64,000 bases of DNA from CAZROT01 sp964601895 (GCA_964601895.1 CAZROT010000005.1:1-64000), one strand, 5' to 3'. Counted from the stretch's first letter, positions 53,746-63,206 are shown. Notes: generated by a model from the letters alone, not told the origin. Numbers and translations are program-made.

Positions 53746-54387
53746 ATGGCTGTCGCTGCCAACAAACGTTCGGTAATGACGCTGTTTTCCGGCCCAACCG
53801 ATATCTTTAGCCATCAAGTACGTATTGTGCTGGCAGAAAAAGGTGTCAGTGTTGATATTGAGCACGTAGAAACAAATAATCTTCCACAAGATTTAGTTGA
53901 TCTCAATCCTTATCGCACTGTACCTACATTGGTGGATCGTGAATTAACACTGTATGAAGCACGTATCATTATGGAATACCTTGATGAACGTTTTCCTCAT
54001 CCACCATTAATGCCTGTTTATCCGGTGGCACGCGGTAGCAGTCGTCTGATGATGCACCGTATTGAAAAAAACTGGTATTCCCTGTTAGACAAAGTTGAAC
54101 GCGGTAATCTCCAGGAATCTGATGCTGCACGTAAACAATTACGTGAAGAACTGCTGGCAGTTGCTCCCGTATTTAATGAATTGCCCTGCTTTATGAGTGA
54201 AGAATTTAGTCTGGTCGATTGTTATATCGCGCCACTATTATGGCGTCTGCCAGTATTAGGCATTGAATTAACGGGTGCCGGATCCAACGATTTGAAAGGT
54301 TATATGAATCGTGTCTTTGAACGTGATGCATTTGTGGCTTCGTTGACTGAAGCTGAACGCGAAATGCGTCTGCAAACTCGAGGTTAA
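53746..54387 (+). CDS. sspA: Stringent starvation protein A
   Basis: SspA is a glutathione-S-transferase-fold protein that binds RNA polymerase and affects stationary-phase and H-NS-dependent genes. The 213-residue product (E. coli 212) starts MAVAANKRSVMTLFSGPTDI, which fixes ATG 53746 after TGGAGG rather than 53698. The surface pocket residues PHPPLMPVYPVARG, known to matter for activity, are conserved. In several pathogens SspA controls virulence genes, which may be relevant to the effector genes here. Confidence 0.97.
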   Translation: MAVAANKRSVMTLFSGPTDIFSHQVRIVLAEKGVSVDIEHVETNNLPQDLVDLNPYRTVPTLVDRELTLYEARIIMEYLDERFPHPPLMPVYPVARGSSRLMMHRIEKNWYSLLDKVERGNLQESDAARKQLREELLAVAPVFNELPCFMSEEFSLVDCYIAPLLWRLPVLGIELTGAGSNDLKGYMNRVFERDAFVASLTEAEREMRLQTRG

Positions 54388-54392
54388 TAATC

Positions 54393-54887
54393 ATGGATAT
54401 GTCGCCACGGCGGCCTCATTTATTACGCGCCTTTTATAACTGGTTGATAGAAAATCAGCTCACTCCTCATATTGTCGTCGATGTCACTCTCCCGGGCGTT
54501 ATGGTGCCTATGGATTTTGCACGTGATGGCCAGATTGTGCTGAATATAGCACCGCGAGCAGTAGGCAATCTGGAATTAAATCTCGACGCTGTGTATTTTG
54601 ATGCAAGTTTTGATGGTACTTCACACTCAATCGTGGCACCAATGGCATCAGTTCTGGCAATCTATGCAAGAGAAAATGGTGTAGGCACGATGTTTGAATC
54701 CGAGCCTGGTTATGATAATGCCAAAAAGCACGACCAGGATGCTCCAGTGTCAGATGAACTCGTGCCAACAGATACCCTGATGTCGGCCGCGGATGACAGC
54801 AAGAGCGATACAGACAGTATAGTGCCTTGTGATGATAAACCACCCTCCCCCCGAGGCAAGCGTCCAAACTTACGGATTATCAAGTAA
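54393..54887 (+). CDS. sspB: ClpXP specificity adaptor SspB
   Basis: SspB delivers ssrA-tagged proteins to ClpXP. The 164-residue product (E. coli 165) has the conserved peptide-binding domain (PHIVVDVTLPGVMVPMDFA, QIVLNIAPRAVGNLEL), an acidic flexible linker, and the ClpX-binding tail RGKRPNLRIIK. It follows sspA by 5 bases, so the two form an operon. Confidence 0.96.
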   Translation: MDMSPRRPHLLRAFYNWLIENQLTPHIVVDVTLPGVMVPMDFARDGQIVLNIAPRAVGNLELNLDAVYFDASFDGTSHSIVAPMASVLAIYARENGVGTMFESEPGYDNAKKHDQDAPVSDELVPTDTLMSAADDSKSDTDSIVPCDDKPPSPRGKRPNLRIIK

Positions 54888-55000
54888 TCGTTAATGAAAA
54901 TTGAGTCACATACAGACTGATTTCTTCTGTTGAGCAAGCAATAACCATTTTCTTCTCTGGTTAAAAAAATACCTCTGATTTGAATATATCGGGTTGCTTT

Positions 55001-55098
55001 CGACACTCGCTGCAGAGAAACCGTACACAGCAGAACGCAGGGGCTTCGTTTACACGCAGTGCACGAGGATTCGGCTAGCAGAATGAAAGCCAGTGTCG
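55001..55098 (+). repeat. Dispersed intergenic repeat, copy C, with terminal inverted repeats
   Basis: The core runs from CGACACT (55001-55007) to its exact complement AGTGTCG (55092-55098). The outer bases continue the symmetry loosely, giving TTTCGACACT at the left and AGTGTCGCAGAAA at the right. The interior matches copies A and B, with CGCTGCAGAGAAACCG, GCAGAACGCAGGGGCTTCG, TTTACACG and AGGATTCGGCTAGCAGAA. It lies between the convergent genes sspB and ppa. Confidence 0.65.
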
Positions 55099-55147
55099 CA
55101 GAAATCCCGCGGGGAATTTTTTAAACGCAACACATAGCCTGCGTGTT

Positions 55148-55169
55148 GAGCACCCGCTGCAAGGTGCTC
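55148..55169. terminator. Hairpin at the 3' end of ppa
   Basis: GAGCACC (55148-55154) and GGTGCTC (55163-55169) form a perfect 7-bp stem with an 8-base loop, six bases from the ppa stop. No clear T-run follows on the minus strand, so its role as terminator is inferred from position. Confidence 0.45.
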
Positions 55170-55174
55170 ATTAT

Positions 55175-55705
55175 TCATTGTTTCTTGACGCGCGCGACAG
55201 AGGCGATAATTTCCGCTTCAGCCGCGTTGACATCGCCCCAACCCGTTATCTTTACCCATTTTTCTTTTTCGAGATCCTTATAATGTTCGAAAAAATGGGT
55301 GATTTGTGCACGTAATAATTCAGGAAGATCACCCACATCCTTAATATGGCTATATTCCTTAGTCAGTTTATCGTGTGGAACAGCAACTATCTTGGCATCT
55401 TCACCGGCTTCGTCAGTCATCTTCAGGACACCCACCGGGCGGCATCGAATCACTGAGCCTGGTTGTACCGGATAGGGGGTAGGCACCAGAACATCTACCG
55501 GATCACCATCTTCAGAAAGTGTGCCATTGATATATCCATAATTACATGGATAGAACATCGCCGTAGACATAAAACGATCAACAAATAAAGAGCCGCTTGT
55601 TTTATCAACTTCATATTTGATAGGTGAAGCATTTGCGGCAATTTCTACCACCACATAGATATCTTTGGGAATGTTTTGCCCTGCAGAAATTAAATGAGTA
55701 CTCAT
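55175..55705 (-). CDS. ppa: Inorganic pyrophosphatase
   Basis: Ppa hydrolyses pyrophosphate and so drives biosynthetic reactions. The 176-residue product equals the E. coli length. The metal-binding core EDGDPVDVLV carries the catalytic aspartates, and KYEVDKTSGSLFVDRF is conserved. It is not next to sspB in E. coli, so a rearrangement joins them here. Confidence 0.97.
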   Translation of the reverse strand: MSTHLISAGQNIPKDIYVVVEIAANASPIKYEVDKTSGSLFVDRFMSTAMFYPCNYGYINGTLSEDGDPVDVLVPTPYPVQPGSVIRCRPVGVLKMTDEAGEDAKIVAVPHDKLTKEYSHIKDVGDLPELLRAQITHFFEHYKDLEKEKWVKITGWGDVNAAEAEIIASVARVKKQ

Positions 55706-55796
55706 AGGTACGTTCCTTAACGATAAAAAATTAGCAAAAACAGCACTGAGTCCATACGTTATTATTCAACAGCCAGTCTGATTAAAATGGCATTGC

Positions 55797-56753
55797 CTAT
55801 GGTAACATTTTTCGTGAAGCCCTATGACATCTCACGACCGCATTGTGCATATTATCATTATGACGTAGCTGTTGAAGCTCCTGGCAACCTTCCCCACGCT
55901 CGGCACAGCGTTGATAAAAAAAGCAGCCTGTCGGCAGCTCAAGGTTACTCGGGAGCTCGCCGGTAACAACCGGCGAACTGTGTGAAGAATGCCCTGTGCG
56001 GGGTACAGAATTCAACAAAAGACGAGTATAAGGATGTTGTGGCTTGAGTAAAACTGTTTCACTGGGCCCAAGCTCAACCAGCTGGCCGAGATACATTACT
56101 GCGATCCGGTTACTCATATGCTTAATGACTGACAGATTATGTGAAATTATTACACAGGTAAGATTATACTGGCGCTGCAGCTCGAGAAGCAGATTAAGAA
56201 TCTGTGCCTGTACCGAAATATCCAGAGCGGAGGTAGGCTCGTCAAGTACAATCATCTCAGGTTTTGCAGATAGTGCACGTGCTATCGCAATGCGCTGGCG
56301 TTGTCCACCAGAAAGCTGATGAGGGAAGCTGTCCAGATACTGCGGACTAATCCCTACCTGATAAGCCAGGCTCTGTGCAAGTGCCCGTCGTGCATCTGCA
56401 CTGCTGCGCTGTTGGATATATACCGGCTCAGTCATGATACGCCACAGGGGAAGACGCGGATTAAGTGATGACTGCAGATCCTGAAAGACCATCTGTATGC
56501 CTTTCGCCTGTCTGTTTTGCCATGCACTGACCAGTTTGCCTCTGACAGGCTGCAGCATCCCCATCATCACTCTGGCAAGCGTGCTTTTACCGCAGCCAGA
56601 TTCACCAATAATGCCCAGTGTTTCACCACGCAGAATAGTCAGATCAATGCCGTTCAGGACATGAATAAATTTTCTGGGTTTACCACACCAGCTGTATCTG
56701 GCAGGAATGCAGATATGCACGTCATGCAATTCCATCAGTGTTTCAGTGTTCAT
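55797..56753 (-). CDS. ddpF: D,D-dipeptide ABC transporter ATP-binding protein DdpF
   Basis: DdpF is one of two ATPases of the D-Ala-D-Ala importer. The 318-residue product aligns with E. coli DdpF (308): NGIDLTILRGETLGIIGESGCGKSTLARVMMGML (Walker A inside), signature LSGGQRQRIAIARAL, Walker B MIVLDEPTSALD. The C-terminal oligopeptide-family cysteine cluster reads PTGCFFYQRCAERGEGC. It overlaps ddpD by 4 bases and ends the operon. Confidence 0.92.
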   Translation of the reverse strand: MNTETLMELHDVHICIPARYSWCGKPRKFIHVLNGIDLTILRGETLGIIGESGCGKSTLARVMMGMLQPVRGKLVSAWQNRQAKGIQMVFQDLQSSLNPRLPLWRIMTEPVYIQQRSSADARRALAQSLAYQVGISPQYLDSFPHQLSGGQRQRIAIARALSAKPEMIVLDEPTSALDISVQAQILNLLLELQRQYNLTCVIISHNLSVIKHMSNRIAVMYLGQLVELGPSETVLLKPQHPYTRLLLNSVPRTGHSSHSSPVVTGELPSNLELPTGCFFYQRCAERGEGCQELQQLRHNDNMHNAVVRCHRASRKMLP

Positions 56754-57739
56754 TGATTTGCGGGTGGATGTAGTGTTTCAGGATGCCAGCAGGCTATCTG
56801 TCGTTGCTCGCTGCTGGAACTCGTTAATAAAGGCGGTTGCTGCATACATTGGACACTGGCATAGCGACAACGCGGACTAAACACACAACCTTCAGGTAAC
56901 TCTGCCAGATTGGGCAGGGAGCCCGGCAGGGTTGGTAACAGGGTGCGAGGCTGGCTGTATTCAGGTGATGCCTGCATCAGCCCAATAGAATAAGGATGGG
57001 CTGGCTGTGTGGTGATTGCCCGCACACAACCACTTTCAATAATATGCCCTGCATACATCACATACACTCTATCGCAAAGCTGCGAAACGACTGCCATGTC
57101 GTGGGTAATAAACAATACCGCCGTGCCGCTGGCACGTGCTTTCGTGCGCAACAGATGCAAAATATGATGCTGTACAGTGACATCAAGAGCGGTCGTGGGC
57201 TCATCGGCAATAATCAGGTGCGGTTTACAGGAGAACGTCATGGCAATCAATACACGCTGACACATGCCTCCAGAAAGCTCAAACGGATAGCGATTCATCA
57301 CTGTCTGCGCATCACTAATTTGCATTTCCTGTAACAACCGGGTCGCCTGATTGCGTGCATCATTGATTGAAATGCGCTGGTGAAATCGAATTAATTCGCA
57401 CAGTTGCCGACCAATCTTACGAGTTGGATTGAGCGCAGTCATCGGCTCCTGAAAGATTATTGCTACCTTTTTGCCACGCAACTGGCGCATTTGTTGTTCA
57501 CTTGCAGCCAGTATATCGGTACCCATAAGCTCGAGCTGACCACCTGTGATTCGATAACTATTCTTTGGCAGCAAGCGCATGGTAATCATTGCTGTGACTG
57601 ATTTTCCCGAGCCAGATTCACCAATAAGGCCAACGATTTCACCCGCATTAATCTGTAGAGAAACGTTATTGAGCGCGTTCAGCTCTCCATGTGGTAACGG
57701 AAACACCAGCTGCAATTTATCGATGTTCAGTACCGGCAC
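56750..57739 (-). CDS. ddpD: D,D-dipeptide ABC transporter ATP-binding protein DdpD
   Basis: DdpD is the second importer ATPase. The 329-residue product (E. coli 328) has Walker A GESGSGKSVTAM, Walker B LIIADEPTTALDV and a C-terminal cysteine cluster GCVFSPRCRYASVQC. The signature reads LSGGMCQRV, with Cys where Arg is usual (LSGGMRQRV); this may be tolerated. The start is GTG 57739, 16 bases after ddpC. Confidence 0.92.
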   Translation of the reverse strand: MPVLNIDKLQLVFPLPHGELNALNNVSLQINAGEIVGLIGESGSGKSVTAMITMRLLPKNSYRITGGQLELMGTDILAASEQQMRQLRGKKVAIIFQEPMTALNPTRKIGRQLCELIRFHQRISINDARNQATRLLQEMQISDAQTVMNRYPFELSGGMCQRVLIAMTFSCKPHLIIADEPTTALDVTVQHHILHLLRTKARASGTAVLFITHDMAVVSQLCDRVYVMYAGHIIESGCVRAITTQPAHPYSIGLMQASPEYSQPRTLLPTLPGSLPNLAELPEGCVFSPRCRYASVQCMQQPPLLTSSSSEQRQIACWHPETLHPPANQ

Positions 57740-57755
57740 AGCTATTTCTGTTTTC

Positions 57756-58619
57756 TCAACGATTAGCGCCTCCCTGCCTGCGATTTAATCTGTCCGCAAG
57801 GCCGTCACTAAGCAGGTTAAAACCGATAGTCGTAACAAAAATTGCCATTCCTGGAAAAGCAGGATACCACCAGCTATCCATCATATAATTACGACTACCT
57901 GCTACCATGGCGCCCCATTCAGCGGCAGGTTGCTGGGCTCCAAGGCCAATAAAGCTCAGTGTTGCTATTATCAGGATAACAGTACCTGTATCCTGTGAAG
58001 CCTGTACCATCAAGGGTGGCATAATACCTGGCAATAGATGCCAGCTAATCAGATGCCAGCGTGAGGCACCACAGGTACGGGCAGCTTCTATATAAGTCTG
58101 ATGGCGTAATATCATGGTCTGGCCACGAGCCAGGCGTACATAAAATGGAGCACGTAACACAGCAACTACCAGTACGGTATGCAACAAACCTGGTCCCAGT
58201 ACCGCCGCTACTGCCATAGCGACAACCAGCATGGGGAATGAAAGCATGATATCCATACAACGCATTATCAGCATGTCCATGATACCTCCCATACTGCCGG
58301 AACAGCAGCTCAATAGCGTGCCTGTGCTACCCGCGAGTAACACCACTGCCAGCGCACTCCCTACCGACTGCTGACTCCCTGTCAACACACGACTGAACAG
58401 ATCGCGTCCAACTTCGTCAGTCCCGAACCAGTGCATACTGGAAGGTGGCAATAAACGTACATGCAGGTTAATGGCTCTGGGATCCTGTGGCACCAGCCAG
58501 GGAGCAAAAAGCATCAACAAGATAATCGCACCGATTATTGTCAGTCCTGACAGAATCAACGTATTACCGTAAACCCAGGACCAGCAGCGTTGCCAGTAGT
58601 TAAAAAATGAAGCCTGCAT
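57756..58619 (-). CDS. ddpC: D,D-dipeptide ABC transporter permease DdpC
   Basis: DdpC is an inner-membrane permease of the oligopeptide (OppC) type. The 287-residue product (E. coli 298) has six helices. It contains HWFGTDEVGRDLFSRVLTGSQQS near the N-terminus and the EAA motif YIEAARTCGASRWHLISWHLLP. It follows ddpB by 49 bases. Confidence 0.93.
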   Translation of the reverse strand: MQASFFNYWQRCWSWVYGNTLILSGLTIIGAIILLMLFAPWLVPQDPRAINLHVRLLPPSSMHWFGTDEVGRDLFSRVLTGSQQSVGSALAVVLLAGSTGTLLSCCSGSMGGIMDMLIMRCMDIMLSFPMLVVAMAVAAVLGPGLLHTVLVVAVLRAPFYVRLARGQTMILRHQTYIEAARTCGASRWHLISWHLLPGIMPPLMVQASQDTGTVILIIATLSFIGLGAQQPAAEWGAMVAGSRNYMMDSWWYPAFPGMAIFVTTIGFNLLSDGLADRLNRRQGGANR

Positions 58620-58668
58620 CGATTAGCATGATTCCTTAGCTATTCATCACTCGCCAAACCATAATGAG

Positions 58669-59688
58669 TCACTCTGCCTTAAATTTGATACGTGGATCTA
58701 TACAGATATACAGCAAATCGATAAGCAGATTGATAGTGCCATGAACAAAAGAAACCACTAGAGTAAATCCCATCACCACCGGGAAATCCAGCGTCTGAAT
58801 AGCACTGACTACATAATTTCCCATACCCGGCCAGGAAAATACGGTTTCTGTGAGGATAGCGCCATACAACAGATCGCCCAGCGTAAGACCAAGAATCGTC
58901 ACTGACGGGATGATTGAATTTGGTAATGCATGATGCAGAATGATTCTGGAAAATGGCAGCCCGTTGGCACATGCAGTACGAATATAGTTTTCTGTCAGCT
59001 GTTCCAGCATTGCTGCGCGCATCTGACGTATTACTGTGCCAAGTTGCACGCAGGCCAGCGTTACTACGGGTAATAAAAGGTGTTTCAGGCTACTTAACAG
59101 CGTTTCGCTGTTACCCGTCAACAGTGAATCCAGAAGGTACAACCCTGTTATCATCTGTGGTGGGTTGATTGCATCATCAAGGCGGGAACCGCCAGGAAGC
59201 AGGTGCAGATGCCCATAAAACAGCACAATAGCACCGAGACCAAACCAGAACGCTGGCACGGAAATCGCGGTTACCGATACTATGCGTATTAGATGATCGA
59301 ACAGCCTGTTATGGTAAATCGCCGCTAATATTCCCAATGGCCCGCCCGTAACAATCGCCAGCAACAGGGCACTCAATACCAATTCCAGTGTTGCCGGAAA
59401 AAACATCAACAATTCATCCAGTACCGGGCGGCCGCTACGTATTGAAGTACCCATGTCACCCTGTAGCAGGGCACTGACATAGCGGTAAAACTGCACATAG
59501 AGCGGCTGATCAAGACCCAATTTCTGCGAGAGTGCCTGCACCATTGCTTCACTCGCATGCTCACCCACCAGTACGCGAACCGGATCACCCGGAATCAGGT
59601 GCAGAGCGATAAAGGTGAGCGTGCATGTGCTGAACATAACGACAATGAGCCCAAAACAACGCTGTACCGCCATCACCATGAGATTCAC
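58669..59688 (-). CDS. ddpB: D,D-dipeptide ABC transporter permease DdpB
   Basis: DdpB is the OppB-type permease partner of DdpC. The 339-residue product (E. coli 340) has the family N-terminal FIALHLIPGDPVRVLVGEHAS and the EAA region ENYIRTACANGLPFSRIILHHALPN. The start is GTG 59688; an ATG at 59679 is an alternative. It follows ddpA by 33 bases. Confidence 0.93.
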   Translation of the reverse strand: MNLMVMAVQRCFGLIVVMFSTCTLTFIALHLIPGDPVRVLVGEHASEAMVQALSQKLGLDQPLYVQFYRYVSALLQGDMGTSIRSGRPVLDELLMFFPATLELVLSALLLAIVTGGPLGILAAIYHNRLFDHLIRIVSVTAISVPAFWFGLGAIVLFYGHLHLLPGGSRLDDAINPPQMITGLYLLDSLLTGNSETLLSSLKHLLLPVVTLACVQLGTVIRQMRAAMLEQLTENYIRTACANGLPFSRIILHHALPNSIIPSVTILGLTLGDLLYGAILTETVFSWPGMGNYVVSAIQTLDFPVVMGFTLVVSFVHGTINLLIDLLYICIDPRIKFKAE

Positions 59689-59721
59689 AATGAATTCTCT
59701 TAAACAGATTATTAACGAGTG

Positions 59722-61305
59722 TTATAGCTTGCTCATTTCAGCAATGTTAAATACCTGTTCAAGCATTGAATTAAACACAAACCCTTTTACGTCTTTGCTA
59801 ATAGCCACCTGATAATTTTTCTGGAAAAGGTACACATAGACAGCGTCGTCGATAACGATTTTCTGCACTGCCTGATAAATTTCGCTACGCTGTTTTTGAG
59901 AAGACACCAGCACCGCCTTTCTCAGCAGTTCATCCACCTGTGCATTACTGTAAAAAGCACGATTACCCGCCAGACCTTTTTTATCTGAATCAAACCAGTA
60001 ATTCATAAACATATAAGGATCGGCAAAATCAGGGCTCCAGTTTCCAATGGCAATATCGTAATTGCCTTTATCGACACGTTCGCGCAAGGTGGTATTTGCC
60101 AGTTTCTCCAGCTCTACAGTAATCCCTGCAGCGGCAAGACTGGCCTGCAGTGAAAGTGCAATGGGCTCCCAGTTGGGATCATTAACAGAATATACAAAAC
60201 GCAGGGTTTCAGGTTTAGTCTGTACTTTTTCCAATAATGCCATGGCCTTTTGGGTATCAAGACTGTATTGCGGTGCAGAAGAATCAGAGGCCCACATACC
60301 TTGCGGGATAGGCCCACGCATTTGTCTGGCATTGCCACTCAGGATACCTTGTACGATACCCTGATAATCTACCGCAAAGGAAATGGCACGACGCAAATCC
60401 ACCTGATTGAGCGGTGCCCTGGCATTATTGAGATACAGATACGTCACACGTAATGACGGATATTCGTCAACTACCAGGTTTTTTTCATTTTTCATTGCCA
60501 TCAGCTGGTCGACAGGCAAAGCCTCAGCAATATCCAGATCACCGCGTGTCAGCTGCAGACGACGAGCCGAACTTTCACCCATGATTTTGATGACCACACG
60601 TTTAAATGATGGCTTTGCGCCCTTGTACCAGGGATTAGGGACCAGTACTAATTGTTGCCCCTTCTGCCAGTGTTGCAGTTTATAAGGACCAGAGCCTGCG
60701 GTATGATTTGACAGCCAAGCTTTACCATTATCTTCACGATGTGTTTTAGCAATAGCGGGATTGACAATACTGGCGCCATTGTTAGCCAGAGTATACAGAA
60801 AGGGCGCAAAGGCTGTTTTCAGCGTAAAGCGCACTTTCATGGGCTCAATAACGGTTATCTGCAGATCGGCGGGAAAGGCTTCGGCAGGACCATGACCAGA
60901 TGCTATCAAGCGTTCAAACGACCATTTTACCGCATCTGCATTTACGTCACTGCCATCATCAAAGCGGTTACCCGGTTTAAGGGTAAAAGTCCACACCCGC
61001 CCTTCGTCAGAAACCACCCAACTCTCTGCCAGTTCGCCTTCCACCTGTGTTGAGGCTTTGCCTTTTTCTGTTTTATAGCGTACCAAGCGCTGATAGGATG
61101 GATAAGTTATCGTCCAGTCATTGTTATCAATGGTAACTGCTGGATCAAGTGTCTGCGGATCGGCTGCTTTGCCGATAACCAGCATATCCCTGGGAACAAC
61201 TGCAGTAGCATAAGGTAGCATGACAATACCTGCCAGTAGTGTCAGTAGTACAGCTCCCTGCTTTAAGGTAGTAGCCAGCCAGACTATTCTTTCGATACTG
61301 AACAT
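59722..61305 (-). CDS. ddpA: D,D-dipeptide-binding periplasmic protein DdpA
   Basis: DdpA is the solute-binding protein of the importer (SBP family 5). From ATG 61305 the product has 527 residues (E. coli 516), with a signal sequence ending near MLPYATA and then VVPRDMLVIGKAADPQTLDP, nearly identical to E. coli. This start is preferred because GGAG lies 9 bases upstream; ATGs at 61320 and 61356 have no such site. Further matches include AGSGPYKLQHWQKGQQLVL and GNWSPDFADPYMFMNYWF. Confidence 0.92.
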   Translation of the reverse strand: MFSIERIVWLATTLKQGAVLLTLLAGIVMLPYATAVVPRDMLVIGKAADPQTLDPAVTIDNNDWTITYPSYQRLVRYKTEKGKASTQVEGELAESWVVSDEGRVWTFTLKPGNRFDDGSDVNADAVKWSFERLIASGHGPAEAFPADLQITVIEPMKVRFTLKTAFAPFLYTLANNGASIVNPAIAKTHREDNGKAWLSNHTAGSGPYKLQHWQKGQQLVLVPNPWYKGAKPSFKRVVIKIMGESSARRLQLTRGDLDIAEALPVDQLMAMKNEKNLVVDEYPSLRVTYLYLNNARAPLNQVDLRRAISFAVDYQGIVQGILSGNARQMRGPIPQGMWASDSSAPQYSLDTQKAMALLEKVQTKPETLRFVYSVNDPNWEPIALSLQASLAAAGITVELEKLANTTLRERVDKGNYDIAIGNWSPDFADPYMFMNYWFDSDKKGLAGNRAFYSNAQVDELLRKAVLVSSQKQRSEIYQAVQKIVIDDAVYVYLFQKNYQVAISKDVKGFVFNSMLEQVFNIAEMSKL

Positions 61306-61372
61306 AAACAGATTCTCCATAAAGCCAAAGTAAACAATATTCCTTTCGTCTGACATTATAATTGTGATGATT

Positions 61373-61951
61373 TCACACTACAGGGTGTTGAGGAGAAAAA
61401 CAGTCAAAGCGGTCTGTCAGCAGTACATATGACAGCGCGTCTGGCAATTCAAAATGCCACCATTCAGTAGGAATAGTGCCGAATCCACCGGCATGCATGA
61501 TGGCATGTAATAACAGGCGATTGCGCTGTATCTGCACGGGAAGGTCGGGGAAATAATGGTGAGAACGCTCGTCGGCATCATCAAAGCCGGTTCCCATATC
61601 AAGCTCAGCACCGTCGTCTGTCATCAGAGTCACGTCCACAGCCACTCCACGGCTATGATTTGAACCGATTTTCACATCAGCTACATACCGTGGATCTGGC
61701 AGCACCTGCCATAAAAATGCCTGCGCCTGCTGTGGACGATAGGCATCAAAGACTTTCAGCGTAAACCCGGCAAGACGTGCAACCTGAACAGAGCGCTCAA
61801 AAGCCTTAGCGGCATCAGGATGCAGAAGACAGCGATTTTCACGGTAAATCACCTGCCCGGTAAAATTATCAGTACTGGCATATTTTAAATCAATACAAAC
61901 TTGTGGGAGTATGCTGGCCACATCAATGAGAGCGATATCGGGGTTCATCAT
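61373..61951 (-). CDS. ddpX: D-alanyl-D-alanine dipeptidase DdpX (VanX-like)
   Basis: DdpX hydrolyses D-Ala-D-Ala to two D-alanines. The 192-residue product (E. coli 193) keeps the VanX zinc site: SNHSRGVAVDVTL gives the SxHxxGxAxD ligands and EWWHFEL gives the catalytic Glu and third His. AYRPQQAQ is the conserved Arg region. It is first in ddpXABCDF, which in E. coli is stationary-phase induced. The operon normally lies elsewhere in E. coli; here it abuts mlaB with a 214-base gap that has no ORF. Confidence 0.95.
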   Translation of the reverse strand: MMNPDIALIDVASILPQVCIDLKYASTDNFTGQVIYRENRCLLHPDAAKAFERSVQVARLAGFTLKVFDAYRPQQAQAFLWQVLPDPRYVADVKIGSNHSRGVAVDVTLMTDDGAELDMGTGFDDADERSHHYFPDLPVQIQRNRLLLHAIMHAGGFGTIPTEWWHFELPDALSYVLLTDRFDCFSPQHPVV

Positions 61952-62165
61952 AGTCTATCCATGTTTTGTGAGATTAAGCGTACATAATAATAATTAATAA
62001 AGCCGGAGGTTATTGCGCCATCCTCCAGTCTGCAACTGAAAGTGGAATTTCATGCAGAAATAAACATAACTACTGATTGCCATATGACAAGATAGCCTGA
62101 CCTGACATTGTCAGCGATTCCTGGTTAAGCAGGAAAAAATATTGAGTAAAACTGATGTTAAAGGG

Positions 62166-62495
62166 CTATAGTCTGGTTACCATGGCAGGCCTGTGCTGAG
62201 CTGAAAGTGAGAGAATATCCAAAAGATTGTACAACACAATCAAGGTATACAATTCATCACTGATGCCCGAAATTTTCAACGCCACACCTCGCACATGCTG
62301 CTGTTCATGAAAATGGACCAGCAATGCCAGACCTGAAGAATCCACCTGTTTAAGCTGTGATACATCAACGACATTGATTTGATCTGTCAATAACAGATAG
62401 CGCTGCTGCCATAAAGGCAGCAGTGTTTCACGATTTAATTCACCCTGCAAGGTGAGAGTTTGCTGCTGCGTCCGGTAATGTAATCTGTCTGTCAT
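62166..62495 (-). CDS. mlaB: MlaB, STAS-domain subunit of the phospholipid transporter
   Basis: MlaB binds the MlaF ATPase and is needed for MlaFEDB activity in lipid asymmetry maintenance. The 109-residue product (E. coli 97) has the STAS core INVVDVSQLKQVDSSGLALLVHF with Ser at the usual Thr/Ser site. It overlaps mlaC by 4 bases (ATGA). In E. coli ibaG and murA follow; here the ddp operon does, marking a rearrangement. Confidence 0.9.
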   Translation of the reverse strand: MTDRLHYRTQQQTLTLQGELNRETLLPLWQQRYLLLTDQINVVDVSQLKQVDSSGLALLVHFHEQQHVRGVALKISGISDELYTLIVLYNLLDILSLSAQHRPAMVTRL

Positions 62496-63133
62496 GGTAA
62501 TTTTTTTGTCAGGGCAATAGGCTGTTTCGATGCAACAACAAGCTGTTTTGTTAAACCATCAATGCCTTGCAGACGCAGAATTTCTGCCCATTCATTCTGT
62601 TTAGTCGCTATCATACTGACACCTTCTGCAATCATGTCATAGGCCTGCCAGTAACCTGTCTTGCTATTTTTACGCCATTGAAAATCCAGGCGGATAGGTA
62701 GCTGGTTACTATTACTGTTAACAATAGTAATGCGAATGGGAACTATCACCGCATCCTGCGATACCGTACCTTCGCTAATTTCATAATGCTGGCCAGAATA
62801 AAATGCTAAAATCTGCGCATAAGCCTGCTCTATATATTGCTGAAAAGCGGCAAAATAAGCATCACGCTGAGCGGGAGTAGTCTGTTGGTAAAGGGTTCCT
62901 AATACCAGTGCACCGGCATATTTTATATGTACATAAGGAATCAGCTCTTCAGTAACAACCTCACGCAAATGTTCTGGATTTTTCTGAATGAGTGGCTGTT
63001 CCTTTTTCAGGCGTGAAAAGGTTTTATCTGCCACATAGCGCATCAGATTCCAGGGATTGGTTTGATCGGGCTCCTGTGTCTGCACCGCAGGGGGGACAAT
63101 CAACAATGCAATTATTAATAATTTTCTTAGCAT
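62492..63133 (-). CDS. mlaC: MlaC, periplasmic phospholipid shuttle
   Basis: MlaC carries phospholipids between the outer-membrane MlaA complex and MlaFEDB. The 213-residue product (E. coli 211) has a signal peptide (LLIIALLIVPPAVQTQ) and the Ttg2 domain: PEHLREVVTEELIPYVHIKYAGALVLG and GYWQAYDMIAEGVSMI. It lies 73 bases after mlaD. Confidence 0.94.
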   Translation of the reverse strand: MLRKLLIIALLIVPPAVQTQEPDQTNPWNLMRYVADKTFSRLKKEQPLIQKNPEHLREVVTEELIPYVHIKYAGALVLGTLYQQTTPAQRDAYFAAFQQYIEQAYAQILAFYSGQHYEISEGTVSQDAVIVPIRITIVNSNSNQLPIRLDFQWRKNSKTGYWQAYDMIAEGVSMIATKQNEWAEILRLQGIDGLTKQLVVASKQPIALTKKLP

Positions 63134-63206
63134 AGATTATATCCATCGCATGGCAGCATCATTATCCGCAGGCGAAAAAATGTTAAATGAGGAATTGAAT
63201 TAAACA

